Part shown: positions 52,984 through 62,236 of the stretch, piece after piece | How the letters are laid out: every line of letters begins with the position of its first letter | How positions within the stretch are numbered: position 1 is the first letter of the stretch | Assembly: GCA_039815685.1 (NCBI GenBank) | Contig: JBCBYV010000003.1 | Location: forward strand, 124,001 to 188,000 | DNA length: 64,000 nt | Source: Thermohalobaculum sp039815685 | Lineage (GTDB): Bacteria; Pseudomonadota; Alphaproteobacteria; Rhodobacterales; Rhodobacteraceae | Direction of reading: 5' to 3' | Program-made: the position numbers and the translations under genes | The notes under the pieces: generated by a model | The model's input: only the letters and a program-made list of their open reading frames with translations | Databases searched by the model: none | What the model was told of the DNA's origin: nothing

Positions 52984-53196
52984 ATGCGGTTCTACAGCTT
53001 CTTCATCTGCGATGAGGTTCGGGGCCTCGAGCTTGGGGGCGGCTATATCCGTGCGCGGAACGCGCGCGAGGCGAAAGCGGCGTTGCCGTATCCGAATGCG
53101 CTGATCACGCCTGCCGCATCGTCTGCGGAGTGGCCGAACGGGACCAAGGGGCAGGTAGCTTGGGCATACCGCGCACCGGAACTGCAGCTCCACTAG
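52984..53196 (+). CDS. Small protein, 70 aa, unknown
   Basis: The product begins MRFYSFFICDEVRGLELGGG and continues with ARNAREAKAALPYPNAL. I recognise no family. Third codon positions are rich in G and C, unlike the flanking DNA, which supports coding. GGAG lies ten bases before the ATG and AAGG directly before it. A hairpin follows 33 bases after the stop. It lies alone between ntrX and trkA. Confidence 0.5.
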   Translation: MRFYSFFICDEVRGLELGGGYIRARNAREAKAALPYPNALITPAASSAEWPNGTKGQVAWAYRAPELQLH

Positions 53197-53229
53197 CGTT
53201 TCAGGATTTGATGCCAACTGGCTGATTTC

Positions 53230-53254
53230 AATGCCTATGATGGATTTAGGCATT
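53230..53254 (+). terminator. AT-rich hairpin after the 70-aa protein gene
   Basis: AATGCCT / AGGCATT, seven base pairs with an 11-base loop, follows the small gene. There is no U run, so terminator function is tentative. Confidence 0.4.
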
Positions 53255-53365
53255 AAGGTTCCTGGAGGGGGGCCGCGAGGGGGAAGGCGGGGCGCGGCGT
53301 TCGCTTGACAGCGCTGCTGCCCCGCCGCACCGTTCCGCACCTCCGAGGGCGGCAAACGGTGTTCC

Positions 53366-54739
53366 ATGCAAGTCTTGGTCTGCGGGGCGGGGCAGGTAGG
53401 CTCACAGATCGCCCGCCACCTTGCCGATGAAGGCAACGCCGTCACTGTCATCGACCACAACGGCGCGCTCGTCCGCCGGCTGACGGACATGTACGATGTG
53501 TCGGGCGTGATTGGCTTTGCCTCTCATCCGGACATCCTTGCCCGTGCCGGCGCACAGGATTGCGACATGCTGATCGCGGCGACCTCGATGGACGAGGTCA
53601 ATATGGTCGCCTGCCAGGTGGCACATTCGGTCTTCGAGGTGCCCACCAAGATCGCGCGCATTCGGACCGAGAGCTATCTTGAGGCGGAGTGGTCGGATCT
53701 CTTCCGTCGCGATCACATGCCGATCGACGTGGTGATCAGCCCGGAGAGCGAGGTGGCGCATGTCACGCTCCGCCGTCTGCAGGCGACGGCCGCCTTCGAT
53801 ATCGAGCCGTTTCTCGATGGCGAGGTGAACTTCGTCGGCATCAAGCTCGAGGAGAGCTGCCCGGTCACCAACACGCCGCTCCGCCAGCTGACGGAGCTCT
53901 TCTCCACCTTGCGCGCGATCGTCGTGGCGATCAGGCGGGAGGGAAAACTCTTTGTCGCCTCGGCGGAGGATCAGCTCTTCCCCGACGACGAGGTCTATTT
54001 CGTCGCTGCGCGCGAGGATGTGCAGCGCACGTTCGGCATCTTCGGGAAGAAGAACCGCGTCGCCTCGCGCATCATCGTGATCGGCGCAGGCAATGTGGGC
54101 TTGCGGGTCGCGCGGGAGATCGAGCGGCGGCAGAACCACCGTGCAACGATGATCGAACGGGACCGGGAACGGGCCGAACGGGCAGCGGATCGGCTCAATC
54201 GGACCGTGGTGCTCAATGGCGACGCGCTGGACGCCGGCATTCTGCAGGAAGCCGGGATCGAGGATGCGGATGCTGTCGTCGCGCTCACGGATGACGACCG
54301 GACGAACCTCCTTTCCTGTGCTCTCGCGGAGCAGATGAACCCGCTGATCTCGATCGCTCTGTCGAAGGATCCGACCTTCGACCGGCTGGCCGATCCGCTG
54401 AGCGTCGACGCGCTGATCGACCCAAGGGCCACGACGGTGAGTTCGATCCTCCGCCATGTGCGACGGGGCAAGATCCGCGCGGTCTACAATATCGGGGCGA
54501 GCGACGGGGAGGTGATCGAGGCGCAGGTCATGAGCACCTCCGCCATCGCCGGCAAGCGGCTACGCGATATCAGCCTGCCGCGCGGCTCCATCGTCGGGGC
54601 GGTGCGGACCGCGACAGGCGTGGCGATGCCGCATGGGGATCTGACGATATCGGTTGGCGACGTGCTGGTACTCTTCGCCGTGCGATCCGCCGTGCAGAAG
54701 GTGGAGGCGATGTTCCGCGTCAGCATCGACTTCTTCTGA
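53366..54739 (+). CDS. trkA: Trk potassium uptake regulator TrkA
   Basis: The 457-residue cytoplasmic NAD-binding protein has two RCK units. The first opens with VLVCGAGQVGSQIARHLADE and the second near residue 231 with IVIGAGNVGLRVAREIERR; each is followed by an RCK-C domain. It gates the TrkH channel, whose gene begins two bases after the stop. No clear ribosome site precedes the ATG. The ntrYX-trkA-trkH order is typical of alphaproteobacteria. Confidence 0.95.
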   Translation: MQVLVCGAGQVGSQIARHLADEGNAVTVIDHNGALVRRLTDMYDVSGVIGFASHPDILARAGAQDCDMLIAATSMDEVNMVACQVAHSVFEVPTKIARIRTESYLEAEWSDLFRRDHMPIDVVISPESEVAHVTLRRLQATAAFDIEPFLDGEVNFVGIKLEESCPVTNTPLRQLTELFSTLRAIVVAIRREGKLFVASAEDQLFPDDEVYFVAAREDVQRTFGIFGKKNRVASRIIVIGAGNVGLRVAREIERRQNHRATMIERDRERAERAADRLNRTVVLNGDALDAGILQEAGIEDADAVVALTDDDRTNLLSCALAEQMNPLISIALSKDPTFDRLADPLSVDALIDPRATTVSSILRHVRRGKIRAVYNIGASDGEVIEAQVMSTSAIAGKRLRDISLPRGSIVGAVRTATGVAMPHGDLTISVGDVLVLFAVRSAVQKVEAMFRVSIDFF

Positions 54740-54741
54740 CC

Positions 54742-56370
54742 GTGGCGACGCCGTCACGCAGGACAATGCGCGCCCGTCAGCGGCGCGACCGGGGCAGGGA
54801 GGAGGCACCGCTCTTCGCCCCCGCCCTCGGCATCTTGGCCATCGCAATGGCCGTGCCAATGCTCTTCGCCCTCGTGATCGGCGATGAGCGTTCGTCCCGC
54901 GCCTTCCTCTATGGCGGTGCATTTTCCGGGTTCGCTGCTGCGATCGCGCGCGTCGCGCTCGCCAGCCGCGCGCGGCAGAGCAGCGCACAAACCGAGCTCG
55001 CCTCGCTCCTGGCCGGCTGGATCATTCTGCCGGTCTTCGCCGCTATCCCATTGGTTTTGCTGACGCCGTCTCTCGGATGGGTCGGTGCCTGGTTTGAGAT
55101 GGTGACGGCGCTGACGACGACCGGCAGCACCGGGTATGTTCAGCCCGAGGAGGTGCCGGACGCCATCCATCTCTGGCGAGGCATCGTGTCCTGGCTTGGC
55201 GGGCTCATGACGCTCACCGCGGCCTACGTCATTCTGGCGCCCCGCCGTATGGGGGGGTTCGAGGTCACGACACCGACGGCGAGTGCTGCGAGCGTCGAAA
55301 GCGGCGAGGTGCGGCTGGCTGAACTCGGCGCGCAGACGCCGCCGATGGGCGACCGCGTCCGCCGAGCGCTGAGGACGATTTTGCCAGTCTATGCAGGGCT
55401 TACCGTGGCGTTGATCATCTTTCTTGGAAGCGTTCAGCCGCTCGATCTCGGCAGCGTTGTCCATGCCTTCGGGATTATCTCCACAAGCGGCGTCTCGCCC
55501 TACGACCCCTTGTTGCCGGGCTTTCAGAACGTTGCGGCCGAGGCTGTGGCAGCGGTTTTCCTGCTGGTGGCCTGCACGTCGAGACTCTATGGCGGCGCGA
55601 GCCGGATCGGGAGGGGCGTGCGCGTCCGAAGCGATCCGGAGCTGCGGCTCATGGTCATCATAGTCTCACTTGCCACCCTGGGGCTCTTTCTGCGCCACTG
55701 GTTTGCAGCCTTCGAGCTCGATATGGGCGAAAATGGTGTGGACGCTCTCTCAGCACTTTGGGGTATCTTGTTCACTACGCTAAGTTTTCTGACCACCACT
55801 GGATATGAGGCGGCAGCTTGGGAGGGGGCCCGTGCCTGGGCCGGTCTTGAGAACCCGACGCTGCTTCTCCTTGGTCTGGCGGCCGTGGGCGGCGGCGCTG
55901 CGACGACCGCTGGCGGGATCAAGCTGATCCGGGCAGCAGCGCTCATTCGACATGGGCTGCGCGAGATCGATCGCCTCGCACAACCGAGCGTCGTCGGTGG
56001 CTCGGGCACCGGCGTCGGTGCCGGGTTGCGCGGGCTGGTGGGGGAGGGCGCCTTCCTCGGCTGGGCGTTCATCATGCTCTATGCAGGTGCCGTCTTCGTG
56101 ACGGCTTTCGCGCTCGCCTTGACCGGCCTCGCATTCGAACCCGCCTTCATCGCGGCCGTCTCTTCCGTCTCGAACACGGGCCCCGTCTTCGGGTTCGTTG
56201 CCGAGGGTCACGAGAGCTACGCGCTGCTGGATGCCTCGCAGCGCGCCTGCTGTGCGGCAGGAATGATCCTAGGCCGCATGGAAACCCTGGCGGTTATCGC
56301 GCTTTTTCGACGCGAAACGCTGCTTTCAATGCTGCCAGAGCGAAAAACCTCTGGAAAGGCAGCGAACTAG
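54742..56370 (+). CDS. trkH: Trk potassium transporter membrane subunit TrkH
   Basis: The 542-residue membrane protein has four pore-loop repeats typical of the SKT superfamily: TALTTTGSTGYV, FGIISTSGVSP, TTLSFLTTTGYEA and VSSVSNTGPVFG each mark a selectivity-filter region. Around ten hydrophobic segments are present. The GTG start lies two bases after trkA, so the pair are co-translated. The N-terminus is basic (RRTMRARQRRDRGR). Confidence 0.94.
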   Translation: MATPSRRTMRARQRRDRGREEAPLFAPALGILAIAMAVPMLFALVIGDERSSRAFLYGGAFSGFAAAIARVALASRARQSSAQTELASLLAGWIILPVFAAIPLVLLTPSLGWVGAWFEMVTALTTTGSTGYVQPEEVPDAIHLWRGIVSWLGGLMTLTAAYVILAPRRMGGFEVTTPTASAASVESGEVRLAELGAQTPPMGDRVRRALRTILPVYAGLTVALIIFLGSVQPLDLGSVVHAFGIISTSGVSPYDPLLPGFQNVAAEAVAAVFLLVACTSRLYGGASRIGRGVRVRSDPELRLMVIIVSLATLGLFLRHWFAAFELDMGENGVDALSALWGILFTTLSFLTTTGYEAAAWEGARAWAGLENPTLLLLGLAAVGGGAATTAGGIKLIRAAALIRHGLREIDRLAQPSVVGGSGTGVGAGLRGLVGEGAFLGWAFIMLYAGAVFVTAFALALTGLAFEPAFIAAVSSVSNTGPVFGFVAEGHESYALLDASQRACCAAGMILGRMETLAVIALFRRETLLSMLPERKTSGKAAN

Positions 56371-56440
56371 GCGCCATGTTCGCGCGTGTGGCGCGGCGGC
56401 AACCGCTGCGTGCATCACCAACGAACAGACAGGCATAAGA

Positions 56441-56683
56441 ATGGCCAGCGAAAATAAACAAAACCTGCAAGACGTCTTTCTCAATCACATCCGCAAGCAG
56501 AAAATTCCGGTGACGGTATTCCTCGTCAATGGTGTGAAACTTCAGGGGGTTATCACCTGGTTCGACAACTTCTGTGTGCTGCTGCGCCGCGATGGGCAGA
56601 GCCAGCTCGTCTACAAGCACGCGATTTCCACCGTGATGCCTGGGCAGCCCTTCAGTCTTTACGACCAGGATCAGGCCGAGTGA
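56441..56683 (+). CDS. hfq: RNA chaperone Hfq
   Basis: The 80-residue product has the Sm1 motif (QNLQDVFLNHIRKQKIPVTV to FLVNGVKLQGVITWFDNF) and Sm2 (LVYKHAISTVMP). It forms hexamers that pair small RNAs with mRNAs. The short C-terminal tail is the usual alphaproteobacterial form. It lies 70 bases after trkH and 22 bases before hflX, the usual order. Confidence 0.97.
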   Translation: MASENKQNLQDVFLNHIRKQKIPVTVFLVNGVKLQGVITWFDNFCVLLRRDGQSQLVYKHAISTVMPGQPFSLYDQDQAE

Positions 56684-56705
56684 TCCTTGTCGCCTTTGGG
56701 GCAGG

Positions 56706-58007
56706 GTGGCGGTGACACGCACTTTCGTACTGCACCTCGATCTGAAGCAGCCCGATGCGCCCGACCCTGATCGGGCGCTTGCGGAGACGGTGAGCCTCAC
56801 GGCTGCAATCGACCTCTCGCCTGTGGACGCGGATATCGCCGTCGTTTCCAAGCCTAACCCCGCGACTCTGATCGGTCCTGGGAAGGTTGAGGAGCTTGGG
56901 GTTCGGTTCGAGGCGCAGGAGATCGACCTCGTCATCGTCAACGGCGCGCTCAGCCCCGTCCAGCAGCGCAATCTGGAGCGGGCGTGGAAAGCCAAGGTGC
57001 TCGACCGAACGGGCCTGATCCTTGAGATCTTCGGGGAGCGGGCGCAGACTCGCGAGGGTGTCCTGCAAGTTGAGCTTGCGCACCTAACCTACCAGAAATC
57101 CAGGCTTGTCCGCTCCTGGACGCATCTTGAGCGGCAGCGTGGTGGCGTGGGTTTCATGGGCGGCCCTGGCGAGACCCAGATCGAAGCCGACCGGCGCATG
57201 ATCGATGAGAAGATCACCAAGCTCCGTCGCCAGTTGGAGAAAGTCGTAAAGACCCGCGCGCTCCACCGGCAGAAGCGCGCCAAAGTCCCTCAGCCAGTCG
57301 TCGCGCTCGTCGGCTATACCAACGCCGGAAAATCGACGCTTTTCAACCGATTGACGACGTCCGACGTCGTCGCCGAGGACATGTTGTTTGCCACGCTCGA
57401 TCCGACGATGCGGCGCTTGAAGTTGCCGTCCGGGCGCGTCGCCATTCTGTCCGACACAGTGGGCTTCATCTCAGATCTGCCGACACAGTTGGTAGCCGCG
57501 TTCAGGGCGACGCTAGAGGAAGTCCTAGAGGCCGATATCGTTCTTCATGTCCGAGATATCTCGCACCCGAACACGGAGGATCAGGCGCGTGACGTTCTCG
57601 GCGTTCTCGAAGAGCTTGGCGTAAGCGACGACGCGCGCGAGGCTATGATCGAGGTTCAGAACAAGATCGATCTGCTACCCGTCGATGAGCGTTCGTTGCC
57701 GGCAACAGCGTTCGCCGATTCGGTCGTTAGGCTCTCCGCCGTTTCGGGCGAGAACATCGATCAGCTCCTTGAAAGTGTCGAAGAGCGTCTCTTTCCAAGA
57801 CGCCTTCGCATTGGCCTGACGCTCCACCACAGGAGTGGGGCCGCGATCGGATGGCTCTATCGCCACGCTGATGTTCACACGCGAGAGGACGCTCCAGAAG
57901 GCGTTCGGCTGTTCGTTGAAATTACGGAGAGAGAGTTCTTCCAGTTTCGCAAAGCGTTCCCAGACGATGTTAACGTCACACATCGGGATAGCCTGGCAGC
58001 GCAATAA
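56706..58007 (+). CDS. hflX: Ribosome-associated GTPase HflX
   Basis: The 433-residue GTPase rescues or splits stalled ribosomes. It has the HflX N-terminal domain (IGPGKVEELGVRFEAQEIDL, then RTGLILEIFGERAQTREG), the linker GGVGFMGGPGETQIEADRR, and the G domain with G1 GYTNAGKST (about 204-212), G3 DTVGFISDLP and G4 NKID. The start is GTG at 56706; another GTG two codons later (56712) has similar support. Codon use is somewhat less GC-rich toward the 3' end, and AT-rich DNA follows. Confidence 0.95.
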   Translation: MAVTRTFVLHLDLKQPDAPDPDRALAETVSLTAAIDLSPVDADIAVVSKPNPATLIGPGKVEELGVRFEAQEIDLVIVNGALSPVQQRNLERAWKAKVLDRTGLILEIFGERAQTREGVLQVELAHLTYQKSRLVRSWTHLERQRGGVGFMGGPGETQIEADRRMIDEKITKLRRQLEKVVKTRALHRQKRAKVPQPVVALVGYTNAGKSTLFNRLTTSDVVAEDMLFATLDPTMRRLKLPSGRVAILSDTVGFISDLPTQLVAAFRATLEEVLEADIVLHVRDISHPNTEDQARDVLGVLEELGVSDDAREAMIEVQNKIDLLPVDERSLPATAFADSVVRLSAVSGENIDQLLESVEERLFPRRLRIGLTLHHRSGAAIGWLYRHADVHTREDAPEGVRLFVEITEREFFQFRKAFPDDVNVTHRDSLAAQ

Positions 58008-58143
58008 CAAACATAATATTGCTTCTGTAATTTACTATCTCTTGTGAGGTGTAGGATTCCCGCACAGCGCGAAACCTCGCTTTGCGTTCACCCTTTAGTA
58101 ACCTACCCTCATCACAGTGTGCGTCATGATGCGTGGTGTTGGT

Positions 58144-59148
58144 ATGCGTGACTTTACGCTGTTCGAGACGGTGGTTCAGCCGAGCGTCGAGCGGATTCCG
58201 CTCATGGACGTTCAATACGCGGATGTGGTCGACGACCATCCTTGCGTGATCTCCCACATCGTCTCCCGAAACGTCTTCACGGACTTCGACCTCAAGCTCT
58301 CGCGGCATCTTGCAGCCGTCCGAAATGGCGGCTTTCCCGGTGTGACGGTCACGATCCGCGCGCGGGAGAAGAAGGCCGGCGCAATCTGGACAGAAGGTCG
58401 GGATCAGCACTTTCTGACAGTGCCCCATGCGCTGCGCGGGATCGCCCGTCGCGCGATGGCCAAACACGGCTTTGCAGATCTTACCTTCCTCGGCATCGAA
58501 GGCGCGTCGGATGCAATGGAGGCGCTCGACGATCAGAGCCCTGCGCGCAGAGTAGAGAAATCGGAAGTCGATGCCTTCGGAGCGGCTCTGGAGTTCTGCC
58601 GCACCCTTGGCGCCTTCGAGTTTCTAGAGGTCTCGGGTGATTTCGACATGCTCATGGTCAAACCGGCAGGAACAGATTTCTCGCCGATTACGGTCGATCT
58701 CTTCCGCGGATCTGTCAGTGTTCCTGCGGCTGCAGGACGGAAGCATGACGGCTTTGAGGGCGCGCTCTACGAGCTGAGGCGCAATCTCGATCAGAACGCG
58801 GCTGCCCGGACCTACTTCGCCGCAGCCCGTCATGCGATGACAGAAGCGAAGGAGGATGCGGTGCTCGCTTTCCGAACAGCGGCTGAAACCCGCATCCACG
58901 CCTTCGACCGGGCCCTGGCCAACCGTCCTTTGCAGGGTCATCGCTTGGACGCAGTGCTCTCACTCGTAGCGCGGCTGAGGGCTGGTTTGGGAGACGGTCT
59001 CACCGGTATCTCGGAAGATGCGCGGATCACGGCACTCGATTGGGCCGAGGCCGCCGAGGCCGGGGGCCACGACTTCGGCGCCGGCAAGAAGCGGCGCGAA
59101 CACCTCTTTGAATGGCGCGAAAAGGCCGAAGCTGCCGGGACCCTTTAG
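58144..59148 (+). CDS. Conserved-looking protein, 334 aa, unknown
   Basis: I do not recognise a family. The product is hydrophilic, with no signal peptide or membrane segment. It begins MRDFTLFETVVQPSVERIPL and has a long N-terminal part with VTVTIRAREKKAGAIWTEG and a helical C-terminal half (about 210-330) ending KKRREHLFEWREKAEAAGTL. In-frame ATGs at 58126 and 58129 are alternatives; none has a clear ribosome site. The 110 bases upstream are AT-rich, probably with its own promoter. Confidence 0.75.
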   Translation: MRDFTLFETVVQPSVERIPLMDVQYADVVDDHPCVISHIVSRNVFTDFDLKLSRHLAAVRNGGFPGVTVTIRAREKKAGAIWTEGRDQHFLTVPHALRGIARRAMAKHGFADLTFLGIEGASDAMEALDDQSPARRVEKSEVDAFGAALEFCRTLGAFEFLEVSGDFDMLMVKPAGTDFSPITVDLFRGSVSVPAAAGRKHDGFEGALYELRRNLDQNAAARTYFAAARHAMTEAKEDAVLAFRTAAETRIHAFDRALANRPLQGHRLDAVLSLVARLRAGLGDGLTGISEDARITALDWAEAAEAGGHDFGAGKKRREHLFEWREKAEAAGTL

Positions 59149-59366
59149 GCTGCGAGGCTGAGCAAACACAAACGCGAAGACCGGAAGATAACGGTTCGCT
59201 CGACCAAAAGAGCCGACGCCCAAGGGCGCCGGCGAGGTGGCGGCCTGGCAGAGCGGCCGGACGGATCGGAATCAGGGGTGCAACCGGTGCCGTCCCCGCC
59301 ATGGCCATCCAGGACCACGGCGACGGCCACCCGCAGCAGCGCCGCGGGCGAGACGCGGACTGCTCG

Positions 59367-59495
59367 TCAGAGCAGAACCGGCAGAACGAAGCCGCAGAAC
59401 ACGACGGCGCAGATGCCAGCCAATCCGGCAACATCAGCCGCTGCCTCGGCGGGGGAGTTGATCAGGAATCTCCGAGCCTCACGGATCATGGTCAT
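59367..59495 (-). CDS. 42-aa membrane protein
   Basis: This short frame lies just downstream of recG on the same strand. GGAGAG lies six to seven bases before the ATG. The product starts MTMIREARRFLINSP and then has one transmembrane segment (VAGLAGICAVVFCGFVLPVL). Third positions are mostly G or C. No family is recognised. The rest of the gap to the convergent gene (59149-59366) holds nothing I can support. Confidence 0.5.
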   Translation of the reverse strand: MTMIREARRFLINSPAEAAADVAGLAGICAVVFCGFVLPVLL

Positions 59496-59581
59496 GGCAT
59501 CTCTCCGGTGTCATCGCTTCGTTGCGGCTATGTTCACCATATTTTCATCTGAGTCGCAAGAACATTAATGGAACGAACTGC

Positions 59582-61678
59582 TCAGCCGCTCGACAGCAAC
59601 CGGACGGATGCGTCGCGCTCCATGAGATAGAGAAGCACCCTGAGGGCTCGCCCACGTGCCGTGCTGAGCGATGGATCGACGGCCAGAATGCGCCGCGCAT
59701 CGTCGCGCGCAATCTCCATGAGAGCGCCATCGCGCTCGAGATCGGCGAGCCTGAAACGCGGCAAACCCGACTGTGCGGTGCCGATCATGTCACCGGCACC
59801 GCGCAACCGCAGGTCCTCTTCGGCAATCCGAAAACCGTCCTCGCTTTCGCGCAGAACGGCGAGCCTTGCCGCCGCCGCCTCGGCGAGCGGCGCGTCGTAG
59901 AGGAGAAGGCAATGCGAGCGCCCTGCCCCGCGCCCGACCCGACCCCGTAGCTGATGCAGCTGGGCGAGGCCGAAGCGATCGGCCTGCTCGATGACCATGA
60001 TGGTCGCCTCGGGCACATCGACGCCAACCTCGATCACGGTGGTCGCGACGAGGAGCGGTCGTGCGCCGGATTGAAACGCCGCCATGGCGATGTCCTTCGC
60101 CTCCGCGCCGAGTTGGCCGTGTACGAGGGCGACCTTGTCCGCGCCAAGGGCCGCCGAGAGCATGCGGGCGCGCGTCTCGACGGCAACCGCATCGCTGTCT
60201 GGACGATCTTCGACAGCAGGGCAGACCCAGTATGCCCGTCGCCCATCCGCCAACGCGGCCTTGAGGCGGGTCACGACATCATCGACGCGCTCCGCCGCGA
60301 TCAGCCGCGTGTCGACTGGCGTCCGCCCCGGCGGCTTTTCATCGAGCACCGAGATGTCGAGATCGCCATAACCCGCGAGCGCCAGCGTGCGCGGGATCGG
60401 CGTCGCGGTCATGATCAGGAGGTCGCAGCCATGCGGGGCCTTCGCGGAGAGCTCCATGCGCTGGCGGACACCGAAACGATGCTGCTCATCGATCACGGCG
60501 AGGCGGAGATCGGAGAATGCGACATCGCCGGAGAAGAGCGCGTGGGTGCCGATGACGAGCTGCGCCCTTCCCTCCGCCACCGCTGCCAGCTTCTCGGCCC
60601 GGGCGGTGCCGCGGTCGCGCCCCGTCAGGAGCACGGTTTCAATCCCGGCAGCCGCCATGATCGGCGTAAGCCCGGCCGCGTGCTGGCGGGCGAGGATCTC
60701 GGTGGGGGCCATCAAGGCGCCCTGCCCTCCCGCGGCGGACGCGATCCCCAACGCCATGGCGGCCACCCAGGTCTTGCCCGCACCGACATCGCCCTGGAGG
60801 AGGCGCATCATGCGTTCTTCGAGCGCCATGTCGGCCCGGATCTCGGCGACTGCACGGCTCTGTGCGCCCGTCGGGGGGTAGCCGAAGGCCTCCGCAATCG
60901 GGGCGGTCCGGCCCTGCCCCTCAGGCTCCACAGTCCGCCGTCCCCGACCGCGCCGCATGGAGGCACGGCCGAGAGCGAGCGCAAGCTGATGCGACAGGAG
61001 CTCATCGAAGGCGAGGCGCCGGCGCGCAGCAATCTGTGCCGCCTCCGACAGGCTCCCTTCGGGCTGGTGCGCTGTGGCGAACGCCGTCATCCAGTCCGGC
61101 CAACCCTCCCGGCGGACGAGCGCCGGATCGTGCCACTCCGGCAAAGCGGGCGAGCGCTCAAGCGCCTGTGCCACTGCGCGGGCCACAAGGCCTTGGGTGA
61201 GCCCCTCCGCCACGCCGTAGACAGGCTCGAAGGGCGGGAGGGTCTCCGCCTCCTCCTCGGTGATCACGAGGTCCGGATGCGCCATCTGCCAGGCACCGTC
61301 ATAGAGGTCGAGCTTCCCGGAGATGACACGGCGCGCACCGATGGGCAGGCGATGCGAGAGCCAGTCGCCCTGTGCGCGGAAGAAGACGAGCTCGAAGAGC
61401 GTGCCACCCCCCTCCACGCTCACGCGATAGGGCACCCCGCGCCGGCGCGGCGGTGTGTGTCGCTGTACCGTCACCGTCAGCGTGACCGTCGCACCGGGCC
61501 GCTGGCCCTGCAGGGTCGCAACCGGCCGGCGGTCCACGACGCCCGCGGGGAGATGAAACAGGAGATCGCGCAGACGCGTGATGCCCAGCCGCTCGAAGGC
61601 CTTGCCGGCCTTTGGCCCGACGCCCTTCAGCCCGTCGAGTTCCGCGAAGAGGGGGAAGAGGATTTCGGGCCGCGCCAT
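59582..61678 (-). CDS. recG: ATP-dependent DNA helicase RecG
   Basis: The 698-residue helicase drives branch migration at stalled forks. It has the N-terminal wedge/OB domain (LKGVGPKAGKAFERLGI and VTVTVQRHTPPRR region), Walker A in GDVGAGKTWVA, VIDEQHRFGVRQR for the DExx box, TATPIPRTLA, and IEVGVDVPEATIMVIEQADR with LHQLRGRVGRGAGRS in the second motor domain. AAGGAGG precedes the ATG. It lies 30 bases after the GNAT gene, downstream of ligA on the same strand. Confidence 0.97.
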   Translation of the reverse strand: MARPEILFPLFAELDGLKGVGPKAGKAFERLGITRLRDLLFHLPAGVVDRRPVATLQGQRPGATVTLTVTVQRHTPPRRRGVPYRVSVEGGGTLFELVFFRAQGDWLSHRLPIGARRVISGKLDLYDGAWQMAHPDLVITEEEAETLPPFEPVYGVAEGLTQGLVARAVAQALERSPALPEWHDPALVRREGWPDWMTAFATAHQPEGSLSEAAQIAARRRLAFDELLSHQLALALGRASMRRGRGRRTVEPEGQGRTAPIAEAFGYPPTGAQSRAVAEIRADMALEERMMRLLQGDVGAGKTWVAAMALGIASAAGGQGALMAPTEILARQHAAGLTPIMAAAGIETVLLTGRDRGTARAEKLAAVAEGRAQLVIGTHALFSGDVAFSDLRLAVIDEQHRFGVRQRMELSAKAPHGCDLLIMTATPIPRTLALAGYGDLDISVLDEKPPGRTPVDTRLIAAERVDDVVTRLKAALADGRRAYWVCPAVEDRPDSDAVAVETRARMLSAALGADKVALVHGQLGAEAKDIAMAAFQSGARPLLVATTVIEVGVDVPEATIMVIEQADRFGLAQLHQLRGRVGRGAGRSHCLLLYDAPLAEAAAARLAVLRESEDGFRIAEEDLRLRGAGDMIGTAQSGLPRFRLADLERDGALMEIARDDARRILAVDPSLSTARGRALRVLLYLMERDASVRLLSSG

Positions 61679-61708
61679 GCCCCTCCTTGGCCCGTCACCC
61701 CTGCTGCG

Positions 61709-62224
61709 TCAACGCGAGGGCGTGACGGGCGTGGCGAGCTCAAGCGAGAGATATCGGACGAGTTTCGTATCGCCGTAGGGGTGCGCGCGCCCAACCTCGA
61801 TGAAGCCCAGGCGATCGTGGAACGCGTCCGAGCCGGGATTGGGCGGTACGCGATTGACCTCGCACACGATCCGCTCCTGGCCTGCCTCCTTCACGGCCTC
61901 TGCCAGCGCGGCGTAAAGCGCGCGGGCATATCCCTTACCACGTGCCGATGCGGCCACGACGACGCGGTCTACGTAGAGGAAACGCTGATAGCGCTGTGAA
62001 AACCAATGAAAGTTAGGGCTCTGATAGGCCGCCTCCGGCGCCATCGCGATGAGCAAGGCGTCGGCCGTGGCCGGGGCGAGCGCGAGGAACGACTGCGCGA
62101 CCAGCCCCTCCCAATCGTCCGGCTCGAGATGCGATGTCGCCTCCGCATTGGCGTTGTTGAGCGCCCGCAGCGCCTCACGGGTCGCGGGGGGCAGCGTTGC
62201 GATGGGGGCAAACTGGTCGAGCAT
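61709..62224 (-). CDS. GNAT-family N-acetyltransferase
   Basis: The 171-residue product has the acetyl-CoA-binding motif VVVAASARGKGYARALYAAL and a C-terminal FHDRLGFIEVGRAHPYGDTK of the GNAT fold. The substrate is unknown. It starts 12 bases after the ligA stop and precedes recG, so it is probably part of a ligA-GNAT-recG transcript. Confidence 0.9.
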   Translation of the reverse strand: MLDQFAPIATLPPATREALRALNNANAEATSHLEPDDWEGLVAQSFLALAPATADALLIAMAPEAAYQSPNFHWFSQRYQRFLYVDRVVVAASARGKGYARALYAALAEAVKEAGQERIVCEVNRVPPNPGSDAFHDRLGFIEVGRAHPYGDTKLVRYLSLELATPVTPSR

Positions 62225-62236
62225 CGCTGCGGTGGC

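Noticed and set aside
58960..59434. Leftward frames of 60-135 codons beyond the 42-aa gene
   Set aside because: They lack ribosome sites, overlap the 3' end of the convergent gene, and have Cys/Ser/Arg-rich shadow-like composition.
59954..61999. A 681-codon open frame on the + strand opposite recG
   Set aside because: Antisense shadow; RecG motifs in order on the other strand.
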